From Kappaphycus alvarezii (taxonomy: Eukaryota > Rhodophyta > Florideophyceae > Gigartinales > Solieriaceae), in NCBI GenBank assembly GCA_002205965.3, contig NADL03000102.1:124001-188000 (forward strand): a stretch of DNA of 64,000 nt, written 5' to 3'. A program made the position numbers and the translations under genes. The number at the start of each line of letters is the position of its first letter. Position 1 is the stretch's first letter. This document shows positions 46,316 to 57,400 of this stretch, piece after piece. Below the pieces are notes generated by a model that saw only the letters and a program-made list of their open reading frames with translations, was not told the origin of the DNA and made no database searches.

Positions 46316-48377
46316 GGTATAATACAATGTCCTTTTAGAGTTTAGGAGTAGATTAGTGATTTTCGTTATCTCTCCCTCTTTTTTTGCCCAGAAACGTTCA
46401 CTGCATCACTTAAGTCACACGAAATGATTCTCATGCCTGGTATTTGGTGCTTATCTTTTCACTTGACGTCAGTGTTACCGTATAATAATCCCTATGAAAT
46501 TTAAATCATACTGCATAACTCGTTTCAAATTAAAAATGCCAGTTATACGAAAGTATCAGGTATATCTTTCCTTGTAAAGACATGGCTGAATAAATACCAA
46601 TCAGAAAGTGGAACGTTTGGGTGGTATAATTTTGAAAGAAACCATGGTTATTGTCCGGATCCTTTGCGTGCATGTGGGTGTCAAGTGATTGGATGCCACA
46701 AGGAACGATCATAATGTTCATTAAAAGATCGTAGTGAGTCCGTCCATGAGGCATACAGCGTTTGCCGTCACAGATGCTGCAGCTTGCGTTCGCATTAGGA
46801 AGGAACGAACGTTTCAGAACAAATCGATTGCTCTAACAGCAATATTTCGGGCAAATTCCGCAACCACAGCGTAAACAAAAATTCTGTATCAGTTAATTTT
46901 AAATATTCAAAAGATAAACAAAAAAATAGTTAAGACTTCGTTTATGTCACTTTGCCTCAACCGTTTAGATATTCAACGTATTTCTTACAGCTTCTATCGC
47001 CAATTTTTTTGGAGTCGAAACGTATCAAGTTAGCTGCATTTGCTCTTTATCAATCAGATAATACATCATAGAAAATATTTCGTACAAGAGCTTCAGTTTA
47101 TATCTCTAAGTTTCACCTCACACTCGATCGAGATGAAAACATACGAAATTCCATATTTTTTTTCTGTTCGTGTAGCGATCTATTTCCTCTTGTTGATACG
47201 AAAATGGCCCCTTTCGCAAATTACTTTTTCCCTCATCCAGAGATCCATCCATGATCTCTTATTCTTTAAGCCAATCCTCCTTTTTTTTTAAAAAAAAATA
47301 ACCAGAACTTAATTTTCTTTTATGAAACTAAATTCAATCCACAAATCCATTTTCATTTTATGTTTGAATATTTGTTTCTCAAAAAACTTTCGACTCGTGA
47401 TCCGCCTATTCCTACAAATGCGATTCCGAAATTTTATCGTGCAGATTTATTCTATTTTGCCCCCAATGTCCGCAAATTCAAAGTCGCAACATATGCTCGG
47501 ATTTTTGTTTCGACCAAGCTAGTGAAATTTATCGAACACATTACCCTATTTAAAGTGCGATAGAATCGTCATAGATGCAAGACACTTCCCATCAACCACT
47601 CCATCGGCATATTCTTTTTTTGTTAACATGACTAACCTCTGGCCGTCTCCCATCCTCGCAAAATCAGTCAGAGCCCGCCGTCCTATGAACTGCAATCATT
47701 GGCTTTGATGTGCAATGAGCGAAGTGGATATGAAAAATACCGCATATGTATAGAGCAAGAATGCATTCGGGAATGAATCCGCCGCCGATTTATGGAAGAG
47801 GCTGAGGCGGATATAGAGGTATTTGAAGATGAGTAGGAATGGGTAGGCCCATTGAAGCCACTGGTCCTCAACCGTGTGGGAGTTTCTGTAGAGGACAGAG
47901 GGGATAGTGAGAATTTAATCATAATATAGGACTCTCTTTTTGATGGGGTGGAGGTTGAGGGTAGTAGGGATGGATTGGAGGAGCTTAGTATTTCCGAGGA
48001 TGCTATCTATTGTTCTAAGATGTTCAACAGAATTCTAGGGACTGTATTGGGGGTATGGATGGTTGGAGTTATTGCTCGGCTCTGATCTCAAAGATGAAGA
48101 TTATGAAATAAGATCTTTATATTTATCATGATAGTATCTACTATTCGTTTATATCGCCCACAACATTCCTTTCATTCATTTCATGGTATTTAGCATGTTT
48201 GTTTGAGACTTTAGCGACAGGTAGAAATTCTACGGAAGCTGAGTGAACTGCTTCCTCGAGGAGAGGGCAATAAAATTGGGAGACAACTTCAAGTGCACAC
48301 CCAAGCAGTTCAGAAATTGAAAATCAACTTCTGTCCTAAGAAGAATTAATTCTGTCCTAAGAATAATTTATTTTACG
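46316..48377. other. A+T-rich interval, decayed frames
   Basis: There is no supported gene. At 47,750-48,080 the plus strand has a stop-interrupted acidic frame (FMEEAEADIEVFEDE, then LEELSISEDAIYCSKMFNRI) in the style of the 45.5-46.3 kb frame. At 48,318-48,357 the unit TTCTGTCCTAAGAA is repeated twice in tandem. Confidence 0.4.
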
Positions 48378-48596
48378 TTAGTCCTGAGCATTGGTAGTAG
48401 ACCCTGAGATGGTTCCGAGAATACCATCTTCGGGCAAACTATCCCCATCAATAGTAATAGCCTCTCTGTGGACTCGCCGTTCAAGTACTTCCCCGATATG
48501 CTTATAAATAACCATGAACGTGGCCAATGCGAGAGGGGCAATGACAAACTCAGGAATGGGAATATAGTTTAGTGGCAGTATTCTGCGTTTCCGCTA
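48378..48596 (-). CDS. Possible terminal exon, about 70 codons
   Basis: On the minus strand an open frame follows an acceptor-like TTAG and ends at a TAA (48,380-48,378). It reads LNYIPIPEFVIAPLALATFM, then VIYKHIGEVLERRVHREAIT, then an acidic, Gly/Ser/Thr-rich end. The first half could be a membrane helix. It has no good ATG and the upstream frame (PFRRILLSGNAEYCH at about 48.6 kb) is one frame off, so it is an exon or relic at best. The family is unknown. Confidence 0.25.
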
Positions 48597-49027
48597 AGTA
48601 AGATCCGCCGAAAAGGACGCTTCGCTGACATAAGAGGATTCATTGTAACATATTTCAGCAACCTTAAGGCTCTTAACGGAGTTGACCTCAGAAAATGATA
48701 AGCATCAGTTGAAAACTTTACTGCATTAACATCGCGGGTCCAGTGCAGGAACCGACTGTGTTGCTAGCTAAGTGCTAACTGGGTGGTCCACGTCGGCCAC
48801 GTGCACAGCTGTACGGGACAAAATAGCGTTCGCCAGAGACGACCAGATCGTATAACGGGGGGGGAATTGGGTAATTGGGTTTACTTGAATGGGGTGGTAT
48901 ACGTAATTTTCCTGCTAAGAGCAATCGCAGACTAGGACTACTGTAAAAAGGGTAATCACTTACTGTACATACCCTCAGAACGGAGCCTTCTCTGGAATAC
49001 ACTGTATACACAATTTCAAGTTGCGGC

Positions 49028-50448
49028 TCAAGTGTCGCTCAAGACTCCTTCCAACAAACAACTGGCGTTATTCTGGACGAGTCTCGCCGCGTGACGAGCG
49101 AACAATGTTCGCTGCCCATCAGCAATCGGAATGGCTGCCCGTGCGGCAATACCAGTCGCAACCCGGTTGGCGAAGTCCTGAGCGGAAGGGTGCCAGCCCC
49201 CCGACGTGGAGAGTGGAAGGGCAATGAAGCGATGCCCAGGACCCTTGGAACGTATTAACTCGGCAAAGCGAGTGTCCTTGCCCAGGCGAGCATGGTTAAA
49301 GGGCTTGAGTGGGCATCGCGCCAGGGAAGGAAGGCGGGCGGGGGTCAGGGGATGGATAACGGTTACGTCATAATAGTCCGTGCCCCCGTTCTCTCCAAGC
49401 GCCTTGATGTCCGGGCGAACTGCATGGCCGGGTTGTGGCGGCTCGAGGACAGGGTGTCGGGCAGCTTTGGAGAGATCTGCAGCAAACAAACGTGTCTGGA
49501 GTCATGCCGCCACCCGCGTGTGGATCCATAGGCACAGCACAGCGCGTGGTCACCATACTGATCCATGAGGGTCGTGCATACCCCTTTGTGGCATTTCGAA
49601 GCTGGAGGAAACAGTGGCACCCTGCAATAGAACTGCAACCACGTCTTGTAATTGCGGTCCGGGATGTAGGTACCCAACCCCGGAGCCGGTTGGCATGACA
49701 GCCAGTCCTTGCAACCCTCCACTGACAACGAGGCTCGGAATGCAACAGTCCTCTCATCTCCCTTCGGCATGTCATCAAAGGCCTTTTCCTCAACTGGGCG
49801 GACGAGTTGCCCCTGCCCAAACCTCTGCACTGAGTCGATAGCCGTGAAATGGACCACCTTCTCGGGTGCCACTTGAGTCTTCCAGTCGTCGTGCGCCCGA
49901 ACTGCGGATTTGTATGAATGAAGAGCAGTGTTCGGTAGCACAGCCAGAAGGGTAGAGCAAAGGGCACGCGTGAGGGACACGGAGGAAAGGAACGCAGCCG
50001 CCGCACTGAGCTTCGCAGAGCGAAGCCCAATGCCAAAAGTTGGCTTGAGGGGGCCGAAGGGCGCCACAGGGAGTTGCAATTCCCGAAAAGTATTGCTGTC
50101 CAGAACCCCGCCCATCAACTCCCGCAGTGTAGCCTCAACAGCGGAATCGAATTCCCCAGCCCCTTTAGCAGTAGAATGAGAGGGAACTACACGTAGGAGG
50201 TAGTTAATGCGACATACGCCGAAGCAGGTCCGTAGTAGATGGAGAGCTACTTGAGTATCCTCCAGGGTTACCAAAGCGCTGAGGAGAGGCTTCAGCGAAG
50301 CGACATGCTTTGAGAACTCCCGCTCCACGAATAGGTCCGATCCGATTGGGGCGCGGAGCACTTGTGTCCCTTCACTATAGTCCTGCCGAAGGTCGGCTGG
50401 GAAGGACTGCTGAACAGAGGGGGGGAGCGGTTGGCCACCAGACGGCAC
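49028..50448 (-). pseudogene. LINE thumb/linker, CCHC motif and restriction-like endonuclease
   Basis: The frame 50,448-49,363 continues the RT protein: SLKPLLSALVTLEDTQVALH, then NYLLRVVPSHST, then DSNTFRELQLPV. It reaches a CCHC motif (C-x4-C, then DQYGDHALCC and RHDSRHV). A frameshift near 49,470 leads to the frame 49,489-49,028 with the nuclease: VRPDIKALGENGGTDYYDVT shows the RPD-x11-13-D pattern of the PD-(D/E)xK-like enzyme. The tail contains LPLSTSGGWHPSAQDF and NNASCLLEG, the phrase by which the shorter fragments in this window were recognised. Confidence 0.85.
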
Positions 50449-51568
50449 ACTTATCCATGCGGAGGTGCAAACCCAAAGCGCGCACCTCCACGGAAGAGAG
50501 GAACTCTAGTGCCGTTCGAATGGCTTCGTGGGTGCCCACTATGTACCCATCGTCCAAGTACCACAGCTGCAGGAGTGCAGAAGGCCTGCCTGTGGCGTCG
50601 CCCACATTTTCCAGGCGGGTTTTCAGTTCCCGCGTCACTTTTTGCAGCACAAGGGAGAATAAAAGTGGACCCAGGGGATCCCCTTGCTGCACGCCTACCA
50701 CGCTCCGGAGCATATCATCCCCACACCACAGATGACCCGGGTTTACCGCGTACGTGTAATTGACCCAAGGTAAGAGCTCTGGGAACCTCTGCTCGACCTC
50801 CTTCAAAAACGCACTTCGGCTGACCAGGTTGAATGCGTTTTGAAGGTCAACGGTTAACAGTGCATACTCTGCCGATTCGCCATGCTCCTCATAAAGTCGC
50901 CGTACAGCGTGGACAACTGCCTCAGATCCTCCTGACGTTGCTACTCCCAACTGTAGTGGCCGAAAGTATTGGGAAGCCTTCTCGGAAATGCGAGTCAGCA
51001 AACATCTTCCCACCAGGCGACGTAAGGTCTCGCCCACGGCGATCGGCCTGATTCCGCCGTCTGGTTTTAGGAGTGCCGTAAGCGGCGCACCTGCGATCCA
51101 TGCCGATATAGCCGCAGGGGCCTTCCCGTTGGCTAGCAAGTTGACCACACTAGTTAGAGCAGCTAGCAAGCTTCGTCCACCATTGACAACTGGTGGGACC
51201 TGTAAAAGCTCAACAAGGTGGTTTGGGCGGAGTCCGGATCCCCCTGCGGCGCTACCCCTTGGAAAGCCCCGAACGCACCGGAGAACAAGTTCTGGCGTTA
51301 AGTGGGGGCAAGCCGGCAACGAGTCAGGGGAAGCGGGTTGGTACGACTCCGTAGTCGGAGAGCGCTGTGGGTGTTTCTCCCGAAGAATGGAAACCACCTC
51401 TGCGGAGGGGCATGCGATCCCTGAAGATCCCAGCGCTCGCGCTGCCTTGCCGTAAGCGCCCTCCTTTGCAAGCCTCAGGGCGCGCCGTTTGTTGATCTCC
51501 GCTTGTTCCTCTTCAGTTGCCTTATGCAACGGGCGGGACGTTGCCAAGGCGTTTGCCCTTCGCATCAA
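50375..51568 (-). pseudogene. LINE reverse transcriptase domain
   Basis: The frame has 397 codons. RT blocks are GSGLRPNHLVELL (about 111-122), LLKPDGGIRPIAVGETLRRL (167-185), LLTVDLQNAFNLVSR (237-251, catalytic Asp241), GVQQGDPLGPLLFSLVL (292-308) and LWYLDDGYIVG (335-345, catalytic Asp339 and Asp340). The polymerase triad is complete. The upstream helical block (REKHPQRSP, then HLTPELVLRCVRGFPRGSA) is typical of this LINE group. It ends at a frameshift near 50,400. Confidence 0.9.
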
Positions 51569-52615
51569 AGTTTCATACTGCCATCACGCCACAGTTGAAT
51601 GCGTTCAGCAAAAATACGGGAATTTGATGCTGTGCCCGGAACGAGGGTTGAGAGGGTGGAGGGCTTGGGATTGGCAAGGATCGCGGACGGGAATAGGAAC
51701 AACTTGGTGAATGCCTCCACAGCTTGAGGAGAACCATGTGGTGCGTCCGCGCATTGTCCAAGGACAAGAGCTAGCTCCCTTGAAATCCGCTGACGTTCAC
51801 GTCGCGGTATGTGTTGCGCTAGCGGGACGTGAGTAGTGCAGATTGTGTGCAAGGGGGGAAGCGGTTGTCTCCTAGGGCCGTTCAAGGAGGGAGAGGTGGT
51901 GGGCACAGGCGGAAAAGGAGCGGTGGTGGGCAAAGGCGGAGGAGGAGTGGCATCCGGGATGGGCTGTGGTTCGAGTGGATTGGTTGAGGTTGGAGCTGCC
52001 ACAGGGGGTGTAACCTCGTTCGGTACACGAGATGCAGATGGTGCTCGAGGAGTGGAGCGAAGCTGCGTGGGGTAAGAGCGGAGTGTACCGGGGAGGGGTT
52101 GAGAACCTGTCGCCGCACTCCGGGCATGGCCGATATGTATAGGAATGAAGGCCATTTTGGAGCTTACGCCCAACCGTTGAGCTCATGTAACGTTTGTGCG
52201 CATAACAGTACCAGTATCCATAAGAAGATAAGCAGGCCTGCAGGCTTGGAACCTGCGTGCGCTTGGGGTGGTTACTGGTGGAGCTCTTGCCGGGTTTGTG
52301 CATTTGGCGGAGATGTGAAACCAACCCATGCACGGTAGTCGCCGTGATGGATGCACAACCCAAGGGACAGTGGTGAGGGCGCTGTAGGGGGCGCTCGGAC
52401 GCCGGAAGAAGTGCTTTGGGGCATAGCCATGTTCGAGGATCACCTGGTTGTGACGGGCCACCGCGTCTGCACTTGTACTGGCAGAGGGCATTCTTGGTAA
52501 CAAATTTTCCCTTCCCTGAGGCCCTAAAAGCAGTGCACCCTACTAAGCGATTGGAGTTACTACAATACTGTATGCCAATCCTCGGGACTTCCTGTCCTGT
52601 ACGGTCGGTATGCAC
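51565..52615 (-). pseudogene. LINE N-terminal zinc-finger and linker region
   Basis: The frame 52,615-51,872 contains HHCPLGCASITATTVHGLVS followed by HLRQMH. This is a C2H2-type finger like those that position R2-type elements on their target. A second Cys/His cluster follows (YWYCYAHKRYM, then RPCPECGDRF). A frameshift near 52,100 moves the reading to the frame 52,173-51,565, which is proline-rich. That frame then enters a helical region (RISRELALVLGQCADAPHGS, then FTKLFLFPSAIL) leading into the RT. Confidence 0.7.
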
Positions 52616-53186
52616 TTCAGACCTCCCTTTCCGATACTGTAATTGTCACCAAGGCCTCTTGATACCAGGTGGCCACGTGGCGCTAGTGAATGACCAGCAA
52701 TGCAGGACTGGGAAAAAGTGACCGTTTGAAATTTTGAACTTGCCAACGGAGTTCAGACCTTGAGCAGTGCGGTTCGTTGACGAGGAAGACCAGGGCGCGT
52801 CACTGATCGCGGAAGTTGTGGAGTAGCGGAGGGTTACGGAGGTGCTGAGTAGAACTTGTCCAGGAAGAGATGTGAATATCCAAAGAAATCGCTGAAATTG
52901 AGGGAGAAGAAGTGAGAAAATGTAAAGGTCGGACAAGTGTGGTCAGAGTTGGGGAACGGCGTGAAACGGGAAGGGGGCGGCGCCGATCCAGGAGAGGGGC
53001 CACCCGGTACGCCGACGCGGGGAGAAGCGTGGCACACCCGTGCGTGGGCGGCGAGGGGAAGGGGGAATGATTGATTTGGGAATCGGGTTGGTTTACTGTG
53101 AGTAATGGAAAGGTTGGGAGTCCTCTGTACTTGTAATGAAACCATTGGCAGGACCTATATTGTAAGTGCTTGAGCGTGTGTACCAA
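52616..53186. other. Interval between the two LINEs
   Basis: It probably contains the 5' untranslated/promoter region of the full-length LINE on the minus strand, since it directly precedes its first zinc-finger frame. The G-rich plus strand at about 52,970-53,060 gives long open frames on the minus strand by composition only. No separate gene is supported. Confidence 0.4.
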
Positions 53187-54479
53187 CTAGAAAGTAGCTG
53201 GTAGACCGGTTGACAAGCAAGCTGCGTTGGAGGTGATCATCAACGCCGCGTGTCGTTGGAGGAGAATTGTCCTCACCCTGGAGTATTGGTCCAGGGCTCG
53301 GTTGGCGACCGCTCGGGCTACCTCCGTGATGTGGCGGAACGCTTCGGGATTCCACCCCCCGAGTGTGGAGATAGGAAAGGGCACGAGTCTGTTCCTGCCA
53401 GGTAAACTGGCTAAGAATCCCTGGTATTTTCGTAGCTTGTCCGCATGGGCTGCGTTCAAGCTGGTAAGGGGGTTAAAGGTTCTCATTCTGAGGTGAGAAG
53501 GAGCAGCGGGTTTCACGAAGGTCACATCGAAGTAATCGGTACCCCGGTGGCGCCGTCGCCCTGATGTCCGGCCTTGTCTTGTGTTCCCCGTGCGACCGGG
53601 GCTCGACAGGAGGATGCCTTGCGCCTAAGCTCAGGTCGTTACTTAGTAGGGTGACTTGGTCATCGTGGCGGACGATCCGTTGCGCTCCGTACCTGCAGTG
53701 GATCAGTGGTCGCCGTGGCGTCCACGTTTCCGGGCATCCGACTCTTGGACAAGGGGTTCCTGGTTCGAAGAGCGGGGCTTGGCAATAGTATTTAAACCAC
53801 ACCGAGAAATGTCGTGTGCCTATTGCGGTCTTCAAGCCTGTTGTGGGAGGGCAATGGACCCATTCCTTGGCACCTGGGAGACTCATTGAGGCCCTGAAGG
53901 CCTGTGTACGGCAACTACCCACCGGAAGCTCTTCATATATTGCAGCATGGACTGCGTCAGTCAATGTCTTTTGCGATGGAGGGTTGGAGCAAAATCGACT
54001 GAATGGGAGCCTGTCGACCGGCGGCAAGATGAATTCCATTGAGTAAATGCCCTCTTGGCCTCCTCGTAAGTTGCCAAGTCGCTCACTGCAGACGGCAGGC
54101 ATCGCTCACCTAGCTTGTTTGTGTGTGAGCTAGATGCGAGGAAGGCGGCGGCGACGATGTCTTTGGCTGATGTAAGGCCGATTCCTAATGTAGGCCTTTT
54201 CTCCTCAATTTGTTTGAGTGGGAGTTGCAGCTCCCGAAAAACTGTGCTATCGAGGACGCCTCCTGCCAAAGTCCTCATCGACTGTTCCATCAGCTTGTCG
54301 AAATAGGTGGCTCTTTCGATGGTGCACGATGGCGGCACGACCCGTAGGAGATAGCCCAACTTACATACCCCTAAGCAGTTTCTTAAAATCTGGAAGGAGA
54401 CCTGTGTATCCTGAAGTTCCGTGACGGTCTGCATAAAGGGTTCCAGAGAGAGCACGTGGTTGGTGAAGTAGTGCCTCAT
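53187..54479 (-). mobile_element. 5'-truncated LINE related to the neighbouring full-length copy
   Basis: Three overlapping frames (54,479-53,961; 54,102-53,473; 53,525-53,187) cover only the post-RT part of the protein. They include ELQDTQVSFQILRNCLGVCK, then GYLLRVVPPSC, then DSTVFRELQLPL. The CCHC region follows (CPRVGC, H, C and RHD), then TRPDIRATAPPGYRLLRCDL and FPISTLGGWNPEAF. The same blocks occur in the 49-50 kb copy but with many substitutions, so it is a different, older member. The absence of zinc fingers and RT with an intact 3' side is classic 5' truncation. Confidence 0.85.
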
Positions 54480-54971
54480 GAAATCATTTGATCGTATAAC
54501 TAATGCGTCGGTTTATTCTCGTTTAACAAGTACTGCAAATTCTGGCGCCGTCCGCATTTTCCTGGCTTTTGTCAACCACGCAACATTGCGGCGCGTGAAG
54601 TCAAACTTGAGGGCTGCACCATCGCGGCAGCGCAGTGTTGATCCGTATGTACTACTCTGGTCTTTGCTCTACTCGCAATTTAAAGCTGTTCACTTCCCTC
54701 CCTAAATTGTAAGCCTTCTCGATACAGACCTAATTTACTGAAGAAAATGTGCAGCAAAAATCAGGGCCCAAGGAAGGAATTATTCTAGCCGAGCTCGAAT
54801 AATTAAGCAATCGACGATTTGAAGGTTGAATAACCTTTTCTGGCCAGCAATTAGACTCACTGCAAAATACCATGTTTGTGGATTTTTTTGAATCTCATTC
54901 CATTCATTCTATTATCGATGGTGTTTTTCATGCATTAAAAACACCACAAATTTCCCCCGTTCTATTGTCAC

Positions 54972-57158
54972 TCAAGACTCGTTAAGATCAGAAAGGGCAG
55001 GAAGGTCGAATCGCACCCTATGTAAATGCCTTTCTGTGTCTGTAACTTCAGTCCGAGCATGCGCATACTTCTGATTGTCAATGATAACCACGGTGCCCTC
55101 GGGAACGAGAAATCCATCAGACATTTCGTCTTCCAGTACGTTACAAAAGGTTTTGAAGGCCGCCTGGAATTCCTGAGATTCAATCGGAGTCAAATGATCA
55201 ACACCAAGTTTATCCCTTCGAAAGCGCGCTCTGTCTCGAGTGATCAGGACCGTAGCAAATGTGTCCCCGGACTCGGCACGATAGAATTCAGGCGGCACCA
55301 CCCATCTAGGCTCCACATTCATCAAAGTTTTGACGTAATCTTCGCTTAAACGGCTTACTACATCTGATATCTTCGCGAGAGAGAAGAGACCTCCCCCATT
55401 CCTGTCGGCATGAAGCACTGACATTGCTACAAATTCCGGGGGTTTAACCTCGAAGGAAGCATCGGTATGGATTTCAAAAGCCCTCGTTGTGTGGGACCGC
55501 GCATGGTTTAAAGTCCAATTCTTGGCTGGACGAATATCCCAAACTTCTCCAGCAACGTCACTGTGAGTGCGGCATTGTGCACCGAGACCTTCTTTTAAAA
55601 ATTTGAGAAGCCGCGACTTGTCGTGAAGGGACTCTCTCACTCCGATGAGAGCCACGCCATCCCGTGCAAGTGATGCAAGAATTCTTTTCGTATCAGCTGT
55701 CTGCAGGGTGGAGCAAATCGAACGGGCGCAGGGCGGTATTTTGAAAACAGGGAGGACAGCAAAGCTAGCTATACCTCCGTAGGACATAGAGATGGTATCT
55801 TTGTCGTTGCTGCGAAATATTCCAGTACCATAAAATTTGCCGTCAAACGTGTTCACGATTCCAACCGTGTTTAGGAGATTAACTTCTCCGTTAACTTGCA
55901 TGATTTCACACTTCTTCTGCTTTACATAGGTTTGCACGACATAGTCCGCCTGTTGCAGACTCTTGCGTGTGAGGCCTAAGAATTCTTCGTCAGACATGTT
56001 TTTCTGCATGATAATACCAGCACCTTTCCCTAGGAGAGACGGCTTTAGTACAAGGGAACCCTCTCCTAGCCCGGGATACGACAAAGCAGCATCTTTGGGG
56101 ATAATCGTAGGTACGATGTACTTCCTCAGAAGCTCTCGATTGTGACTATCAATCACGTAGTCATCAGACCGGAGAACGCAGAGCATTTTTTTGTCATGGC
56201 CAAGGAAAATAGAGCGAAGGTCATTCAGGGCGGCTCCCTTGTAGGACAATTCCGCAACAGCGTTTAAAACGTCATCATCAAGTTGCAAAAATTCTTCTTG
56301 CTCCAGCTCTAAAACGCACGACCGTATCTCTGTCAAGGTAGAATCTTCTTCTTTGAAGTACAATCCGGAATTTCCGTTGCTACATGCGAGAGAGGTAGGG
56401 CCACATCGGCGTACATTCACGTCAACCACAGCCTTAAGAAGTGTGATGTCATGCCCCTCTTCTTTTGAGTTAATAATCCACACAGTGTCCACTCCATCCT
56501 TTTGAATCCTTCTTTTTAAGTCCGGGAGAAAAGAAAACAATGAGCTAATCGCGGACATTTGGTGCTGAGCCAAGAAAGAGGAAGGTTCCATTGACGACGT
56601 GTGTATAGCCTCATTCGCGTATGCTGTCACGAGATAACCATTCAGGGGAAATCTCGCATTGATCTCGCAGACTCGCAAGGAGCCGTCGTCTCCGAGAAGA
56701 ACATCGGGACGAAGAGTGCCCAGATGATACTGCTCAGGCGCTTTCATTAGAACTGCTTTTATGCGTGGATGAACTTGGAGCTGTTGCTGAAGCAGTTCAC
56801 TCTGTGACCATTGTGAAACGACTGCACGTACTCCTGCAACGACGCAGGAGGAGATTTCTGCGAATTTTCTATACGTCGGTAGGTCCAACAACATCGGGCG
56901 AGGAGATACCCGCTTCCAAATTTCTCTGTAATTAGGCGTAAACGGAAGAGTGTCGAGCCTCCCTTGGATGACGTTGTAGAGATCGAGAGAGTATCCAGGC
57001 GTCTTATCCTGCTCTAGATTGAGCAAAGAGCCCCTCTGCTGTGGGTCGATTGATATTGGTATGTTTCTTGGCAAAACGTGGGCGAGCATGATGAAGCGTT
57101 GATTGTACACGTCAAGGAGGTATGTGCTGCAGCTCGTTGATGAACTTTCCCCCGCCAC
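54972..57158 (-). CDS. ATP-grasp-like / TauD-like Fe(II)-2-oxoglutarate dioxygenase fusion protein
   Basis: The frame has 728 codons, single and uninterrupted. The N-terminal about 470 residues look like an ATP-grasp ligase: RPDVLLGDDGSLRVCEINAR (150-169, with the Glu-x-Asn metal-site pattern), SLVLKPSLLGKGAGIIMQ (368-385, nucleotide-loop style) and YGGIASFAVLPVF (460-472). Residues about 485-728 are a TauD/clavaminate-synthase-like dioxygenase. It has HTD metal ligands (His564, Asp566 in FEIHTDASFE), a distal His700 in IDNQKYAHAR, and Arg714 in HLHRVRF for 2-oxoglutarate. The ligase half would make an acyl-phosphate and couple an amine, and the oxygenase half would oxidise the product or a partner. 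Substrates are unknown. No targeting peptide is obvious, so it is probably cytosolic. The host reading frame is intact between decayed LINEs, so it is likely under selection. Confidence 0.85.
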   Translation of the reverse strand: MAGESSSTSCSTYLLDVYNQRFIMLAHVLPRNIPISIDPQQRGSLLNLEQDKTPGYSLDLYNVIQGRLDTLPFTPNYREIWKRVSPRPMLLDLPTYRKFAEISSCVVAGVRAVVSQWSQSELLQQQLQVHPRIKAVLMKAPEQYHLGTLRPDVLLGDDGSLRVCEINARFPLNGYLVTAYANEAIHTSSMEPSSFLAQHQMSAISSLFSFLPDLKRRIQKDGVDTVWIINSKEEGHDITLLKAVVDVNVRRCGPTSLACSNGNSGLYFKEEDSTLTEIRSCVLELEQEEFLQLDDDVLNAVAELSYKGAALNDLRSIFLGHDKKMLCVLRSDDYVIDSHNRELLRKYIVPTIIPKDAALSYPGLGEGSLVLKPSLLGKGAGIIMQKNMSDEEFLGLTRKSLQQADYVVQTYVKQKKCEIMQVNGEVNLLNTVGIVNTFDGKFYGTGIFRSNDKDTISMSYGGIASFAVLPVFKIPPCARSICSTLQTADTKRILASLARDGVALIGVRESLHDKSRLLKFLKEGLGAQCRTHSDVAGEVWDIRPAKNWTLNHARSHTTRAFEIHTDASFEVKPPEFVAMSVLHADRNGGGLFSLAKISDVVSRLSEDYVKTLMNVEPRWVVPPEFYRAESGDTFATVLITRDRARFRRDKLGVDHLTPIESQEFQAAFKTFCNVLEDEMSDGFLVPEGTVVIIDNQKYAHARTEVTDTERHLHRVRFDLPALSDLNES

Positions 57159-57347
57159 TTATTGGCAGGGTCATCTGCGTTTAAGTACGGATCTAGTGTC
57201 TATTAGGACTGCAGAAAAAGAAGGGCACGGGGGGATCGTTTACTGTAACAGATAATATGGCTGATACCTAGTCAACTTTATGGATGTAATGAGCATGTAC
57301 ATGAAAGGTTACGGCAGGCGGTGATGGCGCCTCACTCCACTAGCACG

Positions 57348-57400
57348 GGATAGATCGGATATATCTTCCAAGAGTAAAACACCCAAACGTTCCCTCTCTA
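57348..57400 (+). repeat. Dispersed repeat, copy 1
   Basis: GGATAGATCGGATATATCTT, then CCAAGAGTAAAACACCCAAA, closely matches 62,945-62,995 in the same orientation. Homology stops on both sides, so it is a fragment of some element, perhaps an LTR piece with the TATAT as promoter. Confidence 0.7.

Larger units (their letters stand above)
49028..52615 (-). mobile_element. Nearly full-length RLE-type non-LTR retrotransposon
   Basis: Reading leftward from 52,615, the order is C2H2 zinc fingers, a proline-rich linker, reverse transcriptase, a CCHC zinc motif and a restriction-like endonuclease with RPD and D. This is the architecture of R2/NeSL/CRE-type LINEs, which cut target DNA and prime reverse transcription there. 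All parts are recognisable, and the RT catalytic residues are intact. At least three frameshifts (about 52,100, 51,565 and 50,400) plus one near 49,470 split the single ORF. The damage is light compared with the other copies, so this is one of the younger insertions. Confidence 0.9.

Noticed and set aside
49292-50763. Plus-strand frames of 60-141 codons across the LINE
   Set aside because: Antisense to the recognised RT and nuclease frames.
53022-53186. Separate small gene on the minus strand between the LINEs
   Set aside because: Proline/serine-rich frames follow from the G-rich plus strand and fit LINE 5' untranslated DNA better.
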